5,371 nucleotides of DNA from Candidatus Aenigmatarchaeota archaeon (GTDB lineage: Archaea > Aenigmatarchaeota > Aenigmatarchaeia > Aenigmatarchaeales > Aenigmatarchaeaceae), in the NCBI GenBank assembly GCA_028715225.1, contig JAQUSH010000047.1, forward strand, positions 1 through 5,371, given 5' to 3'. Below, piece after piece: positions 1 to 5,371 of the stretch. The translations under genes and the position numbers were made by a program. The notes under the pieces are model-generated. The model searched no databases. It was not told the origin of the DNA and saw only the letters and a program-made list of their open reading frames with translations. The stretch's first letter is position 1. Every line of letters begins with the position of its first letter.

Positions 1-442
1 GCTCACGTCTAGGTGTCATAGCAATCTTTCCGTCTTTGTTAAAAACTATTCCTTTTATTCTTTCAAGTTTCTCAAGATTATTGTCTAAAAGCATCTTTGT
101 TGTTTCTTCGCCTTCACCTATCACACCAACATCAAATGTATCATTAAAAGCATGTGGCATTATCGTAACATGATTGCCGCCGATTATAACAGGAACATCA
201 AGTTCTGTTTTAATCCTTCTTGCTAGCTCTACTGCTCTAGCAAACTCTTTAGTTACAGATGATATGCCGACAACATCTGGTTTTTCTCTTTTTATTGCCT
301 CAAAAGTATTTTTTTCTTTGTCAACAATAGAAACATCAATGTTTGGAGAATATTTCCGAATATAGCTAGCTAAATAACCGATTCCTAATGGTGGCTGCCC
401 ACTTATTTTTTCAGTGCTAATGTGTGTCAGAGTAAATTTCAT
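1..442 (-). CDS. B12-binding domain of a second radical SAM protein, N-terminal part (cut by left edge)
   Basis: The minus strand is open from ATG at 442 to the edge, giving 147 residues. I translated it by hand: it starts MKFTLTHISTEK, then PPLGIGYLASYIRKY (17-31), PDVVGISSV (55-63), VPVIIGGNHVTIMP (83-96) and DVGVIGEGEET (104-114). This order is the Rossmann-like cobalamin-binding domain that precedes the radical SAM barrel in B12-dependent radical SAM enzymes. The methionine-synthase DxHxxG cobalamin ligand motif is absent, as is usual in this class. The barrel itself, with its CxxxCxxC cluster motif, should begin a few dozen residues beyond the left edge. An in-frame ATG at 451 would add three residues (MSI), but 442 starts directly at the first strand and has a GAG 10 bases upstream. 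A 29-base gap separates it from the FemAB-like gene. Substrate unknown; possibly a modification enzyme for the same glycan or lipid. Confidence 0.88.
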   Translation of the reverse strand, partial: MKFTLTHISTEKISGQPPLGIGYLASYIRKYSPNIDVSIVDKEKNTFEAIKREKPDVVGISSVTKEFARAVELARRIKTELDVPVIIGGNHVTIMPHAFNDTFDVGVIGEGEETTKMLLDNNLEKLERIKGIVFNKDGKIAMTPRRE

Positions 443-462
443 AATAGACATTCTCTTTAAGG

Positions 463-468
463 TTTAAA
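463..468 (-). promoter_or_regulatory. Possible archaeal TATA-like element (TTTAAA) before the left radical SAM gene
   Basis: The only sizeable intergenic gap (443-471) contains TTTAAA on the minus strand, centred about 24 bases before the ATG at 442. That is near the spacing of archaeal TATA boxes for leaderless transcripts. The gap is short and AT-rich, so the match may be chance, and simple read-through from the operon would also explain expression. Confidence 0.2.
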
Positions 469-471
469 TGT

Positions 472-1482
472 TTAACCGCCTTTGTGCCTGACTAAAAATG
501 GACCTACAAACTTTGAAAGCCTTGTTGGTATTCTTTTCCAGATTTTCGTGAATAATCCGTATCCAGCTGCTTTGCCTAATTCAGAAGTAGAATAAACAGG
601 TATCTGGACGCTCTTTGCTCCGAATGATTCTTTGAAATCCAGCAATCCTTTGTTCTCGCTTGTGCCGAAGTTAAAATATTTGTACCTGTTTTTTAGACTG
701 TATTTTATTGCTTCCCATACCAAAAGGTTATACGGTTTGACATTAAGATATTTTTCATCTGCTGCGCCTGAAAAATAAAGTATCTCATCTTTGTGCATAA
801 GAAGTATTATTCCACCAATTATCTTTCCTTCGTATTCAGCAACGAATAATTTAACGAGATTTTTCTTGTGCATCTCTTCCCACATCTTCTGATAAAAAAG
901 AAGCGGCTCAGATGGTATTCCGTATTTTTTGGCGCTCAATCTCATCTTTAATCTGTGATAAGCACGAAGGTCGTTTTCAGTTCCTTCTCTTACTTTTAAT
1001 CCATCTTTTTCAGCTTTCCTGATTGCGTTCCTGTGCTTCTTGTCCATCTCTTTCCAAATTGTATCAATGTCAGTCAGTTCAAGGACAGACATGAAAGTAT
1101 CTGTGTTCTCATTCAGCTCAAACTCTTTGACTATGTCAACTGGAATCTTATCTTTAGTTCTTATCTCTAAATACTTAGAATCCTTTGAAACTCTTTTTGC
1201 TTCTGTCAATAATTCTTTAAGGAATTTCACATCTGTGTATATAGGTCCTGCTGCAAATGAAAACGGCAAAGATATGTATCTTTTTCCGAAAATAAAACTT
1301 TTCACGCAGAACATCGGAAAGCATCCGTTCGTTGTTCCTTCATTAGTTGAGACGATGTAGTATGGTTTGTATCCAAATGTGTCTCTTATCACATTTCTCC
1401 ATTCTATTGTATGAAATATGGTTGAATTAGAAAACCTGACAAAATGTTTCCATCTCTCTTCGTCCTGAAGAAGTTCTATCAT
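472..1482 (-). CDS. FemAB-like GNAT-fold transferase (peptidoglycan-bridge / PEP-CTERM-associated type)
   Basis: This 336-residue protein shows the double GNAT layout of FemAB-like proteins. The N-terminal half has FHTIEWRNVIRDTFGYKP (23-40) and the strand SLPFSFAAGPIY (71-82). The C-terminal half has KKHRNAIRKAEKDGL (148-162), a GNAT strand VAEYEGKIIGGIILL (214-228), and NFGTSENKGLLDFKESFGAK (271-290), a family signature. The tail (WKRIPTRLSKFVGPFLVRH, 315-333) resembles the end of the FemAB-related proteins found with PEP-CTERM/exosortase loci. Classical FemAB enzymes move amino acids from tRNA onto lipid II, and relatives act on other acceptors. In a glycan operon the plausible role is aminoacylation or acylation of a sugar, which is inference. 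The ATG follows the S51 stop with no gap and has only a weak upstream site (GTGTGA). No membrane helix is visible. If the host is an archaeon without murein, the acceptor cannot be lipid II. Confidence 0.88.
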   Translation of the reverse strand: MIELLQDEERWKHFVRFSNSTIFHTIEWRNVIRDTFGYKPYYIVSTNEGTTNGCFPMFCVKSFIFGKRYISLPFSFAAGPIYTDVKFLKELLTEAKRVSKDSKYLEIRTKDKIPVDIVKEFELNENTDTFMSVLELTDIDTIWKEMDKKHRNAIRKAEKDGLKVREGTENDLRAYHRLKMRLSAKKYGIPSEPLLFYQKMWEEMHKKNLVKLFVAEYEGKIIGGIILLMHKDEILYFSGAADEKYLNVKPYNLLVWEAIKYSLKNRYKYFNFGTSENKGLLDFKESFGAKSVQIPVYSTSELGKAAGYGLFTKIWKRIPTRLSKFVGPFLVRHKGG

Positions 1483-2115
1483 TTAATTCACACTTCGTCT
1501 TGATCCATTCTCAAAACAATATATTTTTCCATGATATTTATAATGGCTGTTTGAAACTTCAATCGCTGCGGCGTCGCATATTGCATATATCTTTTTGTTA
1601 GTTCGTTTTGAAAGTTTTTTAAGTTCTTCATCAGTCTTTGGAGGTGATAAGTTTGGGTTCTTATTTCCATAGTGAACTTCTACGATAATATCTACAAACC
1701 CGATTCCAGTCTCAAGTTTTGTTTTTTTTCTTCCACCCTGTTCCTTAATTATTGCATATCTTTTACATTGTATAAGCGCACCAGCGCTGGTTCCAAAAAT
1801 TATTCCATCAAAAGATTTTAATAGTTTTGTTATCCCTTTCTTTTTTATTGTTTTATACAATAAATCTGGTTCACCACCTGGAAAATAAATCATATTTGAT
1901 TTTTCTATTTTTTGTTTGATATCTTCATATGAATCATCAAAATATGAAAATAATATTTTCTTTGCTCCTAGATTAGTGAAGTATTTTTTCATTATTTTTC
2001 TATAATGTTTTAATTTTTCTACATCTCTTGACGTCCAGTGTAAAACAAATATAACCGGTTCTTTAACTTCCTTTAGAATCTTTCTATCGAGAGTTTTCCC
2101 AACTCCAGTTTTCAT
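1483..2115 (-). CDS. Peptidase S51 / type 1 glutamine amidotransferase-like serine hydrolase
   Basis: From the ATG at 2115 the protein has 210 residues, close to the usual S51 length of about 220-240. An ATG at 2145 would add ten residues and overlap the GT4 stop as TAATG, but a good ribosome binding site precedes 2115. Landmarks, numbered from 2115: FPGGEPDLL (78-86), in the place of the S51 'GGNxxxLL' turn; GTSAGA (108-113), the nucleophile elbow with Ser110; GFVDIIVEVHYG (139-150), with His148 as the likely catalytic His; and YAICDAAAIEV (177-187). The family includes aspartyl dipeptidase PepE and cyanophycinase, which hydrolyse Asp-containing peptides in the cytosol. The third catalytic acid cannot be assigned by eye (Glu125 is a candidate). 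The gene is unusually AT-rich (about 23% GC over 1801-2040) and contains an A8 run at 1722-1729. It directly abuts the FemAB-like gene. The substrate is unknown. Confidence 0.87.
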   Translation of the reverse strand: MKTGVGKTLDRKILKEVKEPVIFVLHWTSRDVEKLKHYRKIMKKYFTNLGAKKILFSYFDDSYEDIKQKIEKSNMIYFPGGEPDLLYKTIKKKGITKLLKSFDGIIFGTSAGALIQCKRYAIIKEQGGRKKTKLETGIGFVDIIVEVHYGNKNPNLSPPKTDEELKKLSKRTNKKIYAICDAAAIEVSNSHYKYHGKIYCFENGSRRSVN

Positions 2116-2122
2116 GTTATTT

Positions 2123-2130
2123 CCACCCTC
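2123..2130 (-). promoter_or_regulatory. Shine-Dalgarno site that decides the start of the S51 gene
   Basis: The minus strand reads GAGGGTGG, followed by a 7-base spacer and ATG at 2115. If translation began at the upstream ATG (2145), these bases would encode the LEGGNN run of a ten-residue extension. That low-information peptide is typical of a start called too early. The site therefore favours the inner start. Confidence 0.65.
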
Positions 2131-2144
2131 TAAATAATTCTTCA

Positions 2145-3188
2145 TTAGACCAGCTCTCTGTAAACATTGATTATCTTCGGTATGATTATCTCTGTATCAT
2201 AATTCTTTCTTATGAATTCAGCTGATTTCTTAGAAATATTCTTGTAGTATTTCTTGTCTGTTTTCAATTTGTTTATTATCTTGACGGGGTCGCCGTGAAG
2301 CATGACACCTGCTTTCAGTTCTTTGTGATGATAATTCATCAGTCTCGGCGTCGACTCGTTTAGAATCGTCGGGCAACCAGAAGCCATTGCGTCTTTTGCA
2401 GCTAGACCGTGCCCGAAGAAAACACTTGCGTTGTTCAGGAATTTTATTAATTTAGGATATGGAACAATTCCGTAATACTTGATACCGTATCTCTTAAGTT
2501 CTTTCCTCATCTCTTCTGTTGTTTTTCCGTAGACAATGAAATCTGCGTCCTTTACTCTCTTTCTCAGATCTAAAAATATGTCAAACCCTTTGCTTGCTTC
2601 AGTTGTTGTGTAAGATGCGACGGTAAAACGCTTTGGTTTCTTTTTATTCTTGAACATTTTTGTATTTACAGCATGCTCTATCAGAACTGATTTCTTATCC
2701 AGACCGAGTCTTTTCAGGTTGCACATAATCTCGTATGACAATGCGATTATCTTATCAAAAGGAAGCTTCAGTATGTTCTTTTCCATCTTTTCAAACGCAT
2801 ATGCTTTGTAGAAAGGATGATATCTGAAGAACTCTTCTAGGAATAGGAAGTGCAGGTTAACAACAACCGGTATCTTTAATGATCTCGCTGCGAAATATGC
2901 TGGTGTGCATACTGTGAACGCGTTCGTGTGAACTATGTCAGGTTTGAACTCTTTCATGACGTTTCGCATTTCTCTGACTTTGAACATCAGTTCTCTTCTT
3001 GTCTTAAAATGTATTCTTTTTACTTTGATTCCGTTTCTATTTTCTGTCCGAGTCTTTCCTTTTGTACCGCAAAGAACCATCATGTCTATTCCTCTTTTCT
3101 TTAGCTGTGTGACTAAACTCTCTGCGTAGAATTCTCCGCCGCCTACAATCTCAGGCGGATACAAATCGTGAATGTAAAGCACTTTCAT
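2145..3188 (-). CDS. GT4-type (GT-B fold) glycosyltransferase
   Basis: This 347-residue protein has the layout of a GT-B enzyme. The N-terminal acceptor domain starts with VLYIHDLYPP and carries the glycine loop GGGE (16-19). HTNA at 87-90 and HAVNTKMF (172-179, the usual 'NGVD..F' linker strand) follow. The C-terminal donor domain begins near residue 187 and holds SKGFD (199-203) and DAMASGCPTIL (266-276), which match the 'KG' and 'EAMAxGxPVI' landmarks. No signal peptide or membrane helix is seen, so it is likely a cytosolic or peripheral enzyme acting with the GT2 on one glycan. Two catalytic landmarks are degenerate. The EX7E pair aligns with Phe258 and Asp266, and the Arg of the usual 'GRL' donor-site strand is absent (ASYTTTEASKG). 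It could use an unusual donor or have reduced activity. The length is slightly below the usual 360-400 residues. Confidence 0.92.
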   Translation of the reverse strand: MKVLYIHDLYPPEIVGGGEFYAESLVTQLKKRGIDMMVLCGTKGKTRTENRNGIKVKRIHFKTRRELMFKVREMRNVMKEFKPDIVHTNAFTVCTPAYFAARSLKIPVVVNLHFLFLEEFFRYHPFYKAYAFEKMEKNILKLPFDKIIALSYEIMCNLKRLGLDKKSVLIEHAVNTKMFKNKKKPKRFTVASYTTTEASKGFDIFLDLRKRVKDADFIVYGKTTEEMRKELKRYGIKYYGIVPYPKLIKFLNNASVFFGHGLAAKDAMASGCPTILNESTPRLMNYHHKELKAGVMLHGDPVKIINKLKTDKKYYKNISKKSAEFIRKNYDTEIIIPKIINVYRELV

Positions 3189-4141
3189 TACAGCACCTCA
3201 AACAATCCAACGAATATTCCCAGTCCCCATGCAAATGTTCTTACGAAGAATATCGCAAGGAAATATAGGAACTCGATAACAGTTTTAGCTAAACCGTGCG
3301 TCTGGTATGCGAAAATAACTAGTAATGATGAAATGAACAAACCTGACAGTTTGAAATAAGTTAAATCAACTGCACCTGCTGCTAGGAATAAACACCACAA
3401 ACCAAGCAGACCTATCTGGAATGGCATCATCGGATCAGATATTTCGTCTCCTTTTATTTTGTTAAGGTTTCTTTGTGTAAGATAAACCTTAGGAACATTC
3501 TGGCCGTATAAGAATTGCTGCTTGAAGTATTGTTTCCAGGTTGCGCGATGATAGTGCCATACGATTGCCTTAGGATTGAAAATCGTCTTTCCATATTTGT
3601 TTAGTTTGTAGCCCCATTCTGTTTCCTGCGCTACGCGCAATTCTGTGTTGAATCTTTCAGCTTTAGCATATTTTGCTCTGACGCAAAGATTCATCGTTGG
3701 TAATCTAGCTACGTGCTTTGGTAGATGTGCAAATCTGTATTCTAACTCACGTCCTACTAGATCTTGCAGCATGTTTGAGCTTGGCGGATTCTTTATTGTT
3801 CCGCCGACTGCTACAACACCAGACACAAAAGAAGAAATCAAACTCTTTAACCAGTTCTTGTCTACGACTGCATCACCGTCTGTGAATGCAACAAACTCTG
3901 TCTTGACTTTCTGAAGCATCTTGTTGTATGACTCTGGTCTGTTGCCTTGGATTCGCTCTAGAATGATTTTCTTTCCGTAAGTTTTCAGAATATCATAAGT
4001 TTTGTCAGTCGAACTTGTTGCGACTGTGATATAGATTTTTTTATTCTGGTAAGTCTGATTCAGAAGAGAGTCTACGCAGTTTTTGATAGTCCTCTCATCG
4101 TTCCTGCTAGTAACAACAATTGTTACAGATGGATTTTTCAT
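3188..4141 (-). CDS. Family 2 glycosyltransferase with C-terminal membrane anchor
   Basis: This 317-residue protein has a GT-A fold domain at about 5-230 and a hydrophobic C-terminal region. It opens with the typical first strand and helix (VTIVVTSRND, 6-15; SLLNQTY, 25-31). DGDA at 88-91 is the DxD metal and sugar-nucleotide site, and ETEWGYKL at 173-180 is the GT2 acidic-Trp acceptor/base motif. TMNLCVR (149-155) is also typical of the family. Three likely membrane helices follow, at about 241-260, 264-282 and 289-315. It should therefore transfer a sugar from a nucleotide or lipid donor at the inner face of the cytoplasmic membrane, probably onto a lipid-linked or surface glycan. One oddity: the first Asp of the usual VDxxSTD nucleotide-binding motif is Ala41 here (TVATSSTDKT). 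The start overlaps the upstream stop by four bases and the stop overlaps the GT4 start by one base. Donor and acceptor cannot be read from sequence. Confidence 0.94.
   Translation of the reverse strand: MKNPSVTIVVTSRNDERTIKNCVDSLLNQTYQNKKIYITVATSSTDKTYDILKTYGKKIILERIQGNRPESYNKMLQKVKTEFVAFTDGDAVVDKNWLKSLISSFVSGVVAVGGTIKNPPSSNMLQDLVGRELEYRFAHLPKHVARLPTMNLCVRAKYAKAERFNTELRVAQETEWGYKLNKYGKTIFNPKAIVWHYHRATWKQYFKQQFLYGQNVPKVYLTQRNLNKIKGDEISDPMMPFQIGLLGLWCLFLAAGAVDLTYFKLSGLFISSLLVIFAYQTHGLAKTVIEFLYFLAIFFVRTFAWGLGIFVGLFEVL
3194..3199 (-). promoter_or_regulatory. GAGGTG ribosome binding site of the GT4 gene
   Basis: The minus strand reads GAGGTG, ending 5 bases before the ATG at 3188. It lies in the last codons of the GT2 gene. 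Together with the TAATG stop/start overlap it supports coupled translation of the two glycosyltransferases. Confidence 0.7.
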
Positions 4142-4566
4142 TTCTTAGCACCATACTCTTTCTTCATATCTTTCATATGAATTCTTAATTCTTTATCTAG
4201 ATCTATATTCTTTTTTATTGCCATCTGTTTTATTTCAAAATATAAATCTACTATTTTGTGTTTAGTTCTTTTTCTATTAAATTCCTTAACATCTTTATTG
4301 AAATATTCAACCAGTTGTTTAAAACTAGTTTTGTTCCATTCCATTCTGTTAAGAAACTCTTTAATTTTATACTTACTCACAAAATGCCTTATTGGCTCTT
4401 CAAATGATAGTACAAATAGTATTATTAAAAATATTGCAAGTGAAAAAATGTACATTCCTACGGCATAGTCAATAGATTTATTCAGTAAGAATGCAGACTG
4501 TATGAGCATATTACCTACTAAAGATACGGCCATACCAAGCACAAACAAAGAAACGTCTCTTTTCAT
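4138..4566 (-). CDS. Small two-helix membrane protein with a charged helical tail, function unknown
   Basis: I do not recognise this 142-residue protein. Two hydrophobic segments are visible, at about residues 4-28 and 33-54, separated by a short polar turn (LNKSIDY). The remaining ~88 residues are rich in Lys, Glu and Asp and look mostly helical, ending in a Lys-rich tail. By the positive-inside rule both the N-terminal MKR and the long basic tail should be cytoplasmic, making a hairpin anchor with a soluble domain. No catalytic motif is seen. The start is supported by an AAGGAG site 8 bases upstream. The stop overlaps the GT2 start by four bases (ATGA), so the two are probably translationally coupled and the protein may anchor or scaffold the glycosyltransferases. 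A hand count over 4201-4440 gives about 23% GC, far below the flanking genes. The role is inference. Confidence 0.85.
   Translation of the reverse strand: MKRDVSLFVLGMAVSLVGNMLIQSAFLLNKSIDYAVGMYIFSLAIFLIILFVLSFEEPIRHFVSKYKIKEFLNRMEWNKTSFKQLVEYFNKDVKEFNRKRTKHKIVDLYFEIKQMAIKKNIDLDKELRIHMKDMKKEYGAKK
4149..4152 (-). promoter_or_regulatory. GGTG ribosome binding site of the GT2 gene
   Basis: GGTG on the minus strand sits 7 bases before the ATG at 4141, inside the final codons of the membrane protein gene. GGTG matches the core of the anti-Shine-Dalgarno complement (GGAGGTGATC). It supports the start that overlaps the upstream stop as ATGA. Confidence 0.6.
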
Positions 4567-4567
4567 C

Positions 4568-5371
4568 TTATGTTCTCCTTTTTACCAGATATTTAGCAAA
4601 TGATTTCCCAGCCTTGCCAAGACGAACCATCTCGCTTGGATTAAGATTATGAGTTATTGTATGTAAAACATGTTTAGGAGCTGTGTAGAATCTTACCATT
4701 AATTTGTCTTTTATCTTGCAGATCTCTTTGTTAGAAAGATCAGGATAGCTTACGATGCAGTCTAACTGACCGTTCTTGTCAAGCCATTCGCTCCAGTCGT
4801 TAGCAGTAATATATTTGTTCATCTTGCACCAGTTGTAGAATTCTGTTCCTGGGAACGGAACTGCCTGCTGGAAGAAAACCATATCAGGACTCAATCGCTG
4901 AGCGAACTTGAACGTCTCTTCGATCGTATCATGCGTTTCGCCTGGTAGACCGATCATAAAGCATCCGAATATCTTTAATCCAGCTCTCTTTGCGTTTGAA
5001 ACAAAATCCTCAGCCATCTCGATCGTTATTCCTTTTCTTATAGTATTCAGAATCGCCTGGTTGCCTGATTCGAAACCGACTATAACCATTCTACAGCCAG
5101 CATCTTTCATCGCCTGTAAAACTTCGTAAGGCACATCCGCACGAACGTTCGCAGACCATTTGATATTCAGATCATGTTCTTTTATCAGGCTGCATATCTT
5201 CAGAACACGCTCTTTGTCTGTAGTAAAAGTATCATCTTCAACAAATATTTCTTTTACGTGAAGATTCTTAGATATCCATACCAATTCGCGCACAAAGTTC
5301 TCAGCTGATCTTGGTCTGAATGCACGGCCCATCAGAGTCTGCGGATACAAACAGAATGTGCACATGTTAGG
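4568..5371 (-). CDS. Radical SAM protein, C-terminal part (cut by right edge), probably B12-binding type
   Basis: The reading frame is open to the window edge, so the start lies outside. The first two complete codons give Pro-Asn, followed by MCTFC. This is the end of the radical SAM CxxxCxxC motif, with the first Cys expected in the codon just beyond position 5371. Numbering from that Met, further family landmarks are EDDTFT (43-48), the strand WSANVRAD (70-77), GFESG (97-101), and MIGLPGET (137-144). These fit a radical SAM TIM barrel of the kind usually fused to an N-terminal cobalamin-binding domain, which would lie outside the window. Such enzymes cleave S-adenosylmethionine at a 4Fe-4S cluster; many methylate or rearrange lipids and antibiotics, but the substrate here is unknown. 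About 95 C-terminal residues follow the barrel and include no extra Cys cluster. The stop is one base before the next start. The radical SAM fold is certain; B12 dependence is inferred. Confidence 0.93.
   Translation of the reverse strand, partial: PNMCTFCLYPQTLMGRAFRPRSAENFVRELVWISKNLHVKEIFVEDDTFTTDKERVLKICSLIKEHDLNIKWSANVRADVPYEVLQAMKDAGCRMVIVGFESGNQAILNTIRKGITIEMAEDFVSNAKRAGLKIFGCFMIGLPGETHDTIEETFKFAQRLSPDMVFFQQAVPFPGTEFYNWCKMNKYITANDWSEWLDKNGQLDCIVSYPDLSNKEICKIKDKLMVRFYTAPKHVLHTITHNLNPSEMVRLGKAGKSFAKYLVKRRT
4575..4580 (-). promoter_or_regulatory. Shine-Dalgarno site of the small membrane protein gene
   Basis: The minus strand reads AAGGAG, 8 bases upstream of the ATG at 4566. It lies inside the last codons of the radical SAM gene, so the membrane protein can be translated from the same message. 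It is the strongest purine-rich ribosome binding site in the window and fixes the start of this otherwise unrecognised gene. Confidence 0.75.

Noticed and set aside
221..242. Inverted repeat TGCTAG / CTAGCA with a 10-base loop, and the nearby TAGCTAGCTA at 363-372
   Set aside because: Both lie inside the B12-binding domain coding frame, are short and are not followed by a T-rich tract. They are likely chance.
174..365. Plus-strand open frame opposite the left gene
   Set aside because: It is antisense to the B12-binding domain, whose minus-strand frame matches a known fold over its whole length.
1488..1670. 60-residue minus-strand open frame overlapping the end of the S51 gene
   Set aside because: It is an out-of-frame shadow of the S51 coding sequence, whose own frame carries the family motifs, and it has no clear ribosome binding site.
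1722..1729. A8 run (coding strand) in the S51 gene as a possible slippage or phase-variation site
   Set aside because: The zero frame is open and encodes conserved motifs on both sides of the run. The gene is Lys-rich and AT-rich, so such runs are expected.
1780..1791. Perfect 12-base palindrome ACCAGCGCTGGT in the AT-rich S51 gene
   Set aside because: It exactly encodes Thr-Ser-Ala-Gly of the conserved nucleophile motif. Protein constraint explains its presence and its higher GC, and no second copy was seen in the window.
3645..3914. Plus-strand open frame of 89 codons opposite the GT2 gene
   Set aside because: It is antisense to a strongly conserved glycosyltransferase frame and its composition is unlike a real protein. 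The same applies to the other plus-strand frames at 1040-1360, 2935-3129, 3168-3359, 4256-4468 and 4908-5129.
1..5371. CRISPR array, tRNA, insertion sequence, or defence/toxin system
   Set aside because: I saw no spaced direct repeats, cloverleaf, transposase or terminal inverted repeats, and none of the proteins shows defence-type domains.

Overview
The window is a single block of closely packed genes, all on the minus strand, so transcription runs from the right edge (5371) to the left edge (1). Seven genes are visible and both end genes are cut by the window. In transcription order they are: the C-terminal part of a radical SAM enzyme (4568-5371), a small two-helix membrane protein of unknown function (4138-4566), a GT2 glycosyltransferase with a C-terminal membrane anchor (3188-4141), a GT4-type glycosyltransferase (2145-3188), a peptidase S51 / class I amidotransferase-like serine hydrolase (1483-2115, possibly from 2145), a FemAB-like GNAT-fold transferase (472-1482), and the N-terminal B12-binding domain of a second radical SAM protein (1-442).

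The junctions are those of an operon. They include a 4-base ATGA overlap (4138-4141), a 1-base TAATG overlap (3188), a TAA directly followed by ATG (1483/1482), and one-base or 29-base gaps elsewhere. Most starts are preceded by a Shine-Dalgarno-like AAGGAG, GGTG or GAGGTG. No stretch of 300 bases lacks a gene. I see no tRNA, rRNA, CRISPR, insertion sequence or convincing terminator.

Organism: the DNA is AT-rich, AGA/AGG arginine and ATA isoleucine codons are common, and GGTG-type ribosome binding sites recur. The GT2 resembles, from memory, archaeal dolichol/surface-glycan GT2 enzymes. Together these suggest an archaeon, possibly a DPANN-type lineage such as Woesearchaeota or Pacearchaeota. 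This is inference only: an AT-rich bacterium or a candidate-phyla-radiation bacterium cannot be excluded from 5.4 kb.

How the genes may work together: two glycosyltransferases, one membrane-anchored, plus a FemAB-like transferase and B12-type radical SAM enzymes look like a cell-surface glycoconjugate or lipid-linked glycan pathway. The S51 hydrolase and the small membrane protein are much more AT-rich than their neighbours (about 23% GC against 35-42% in hand-counted 240-base samples). They may therefore be later additions to the cluster.
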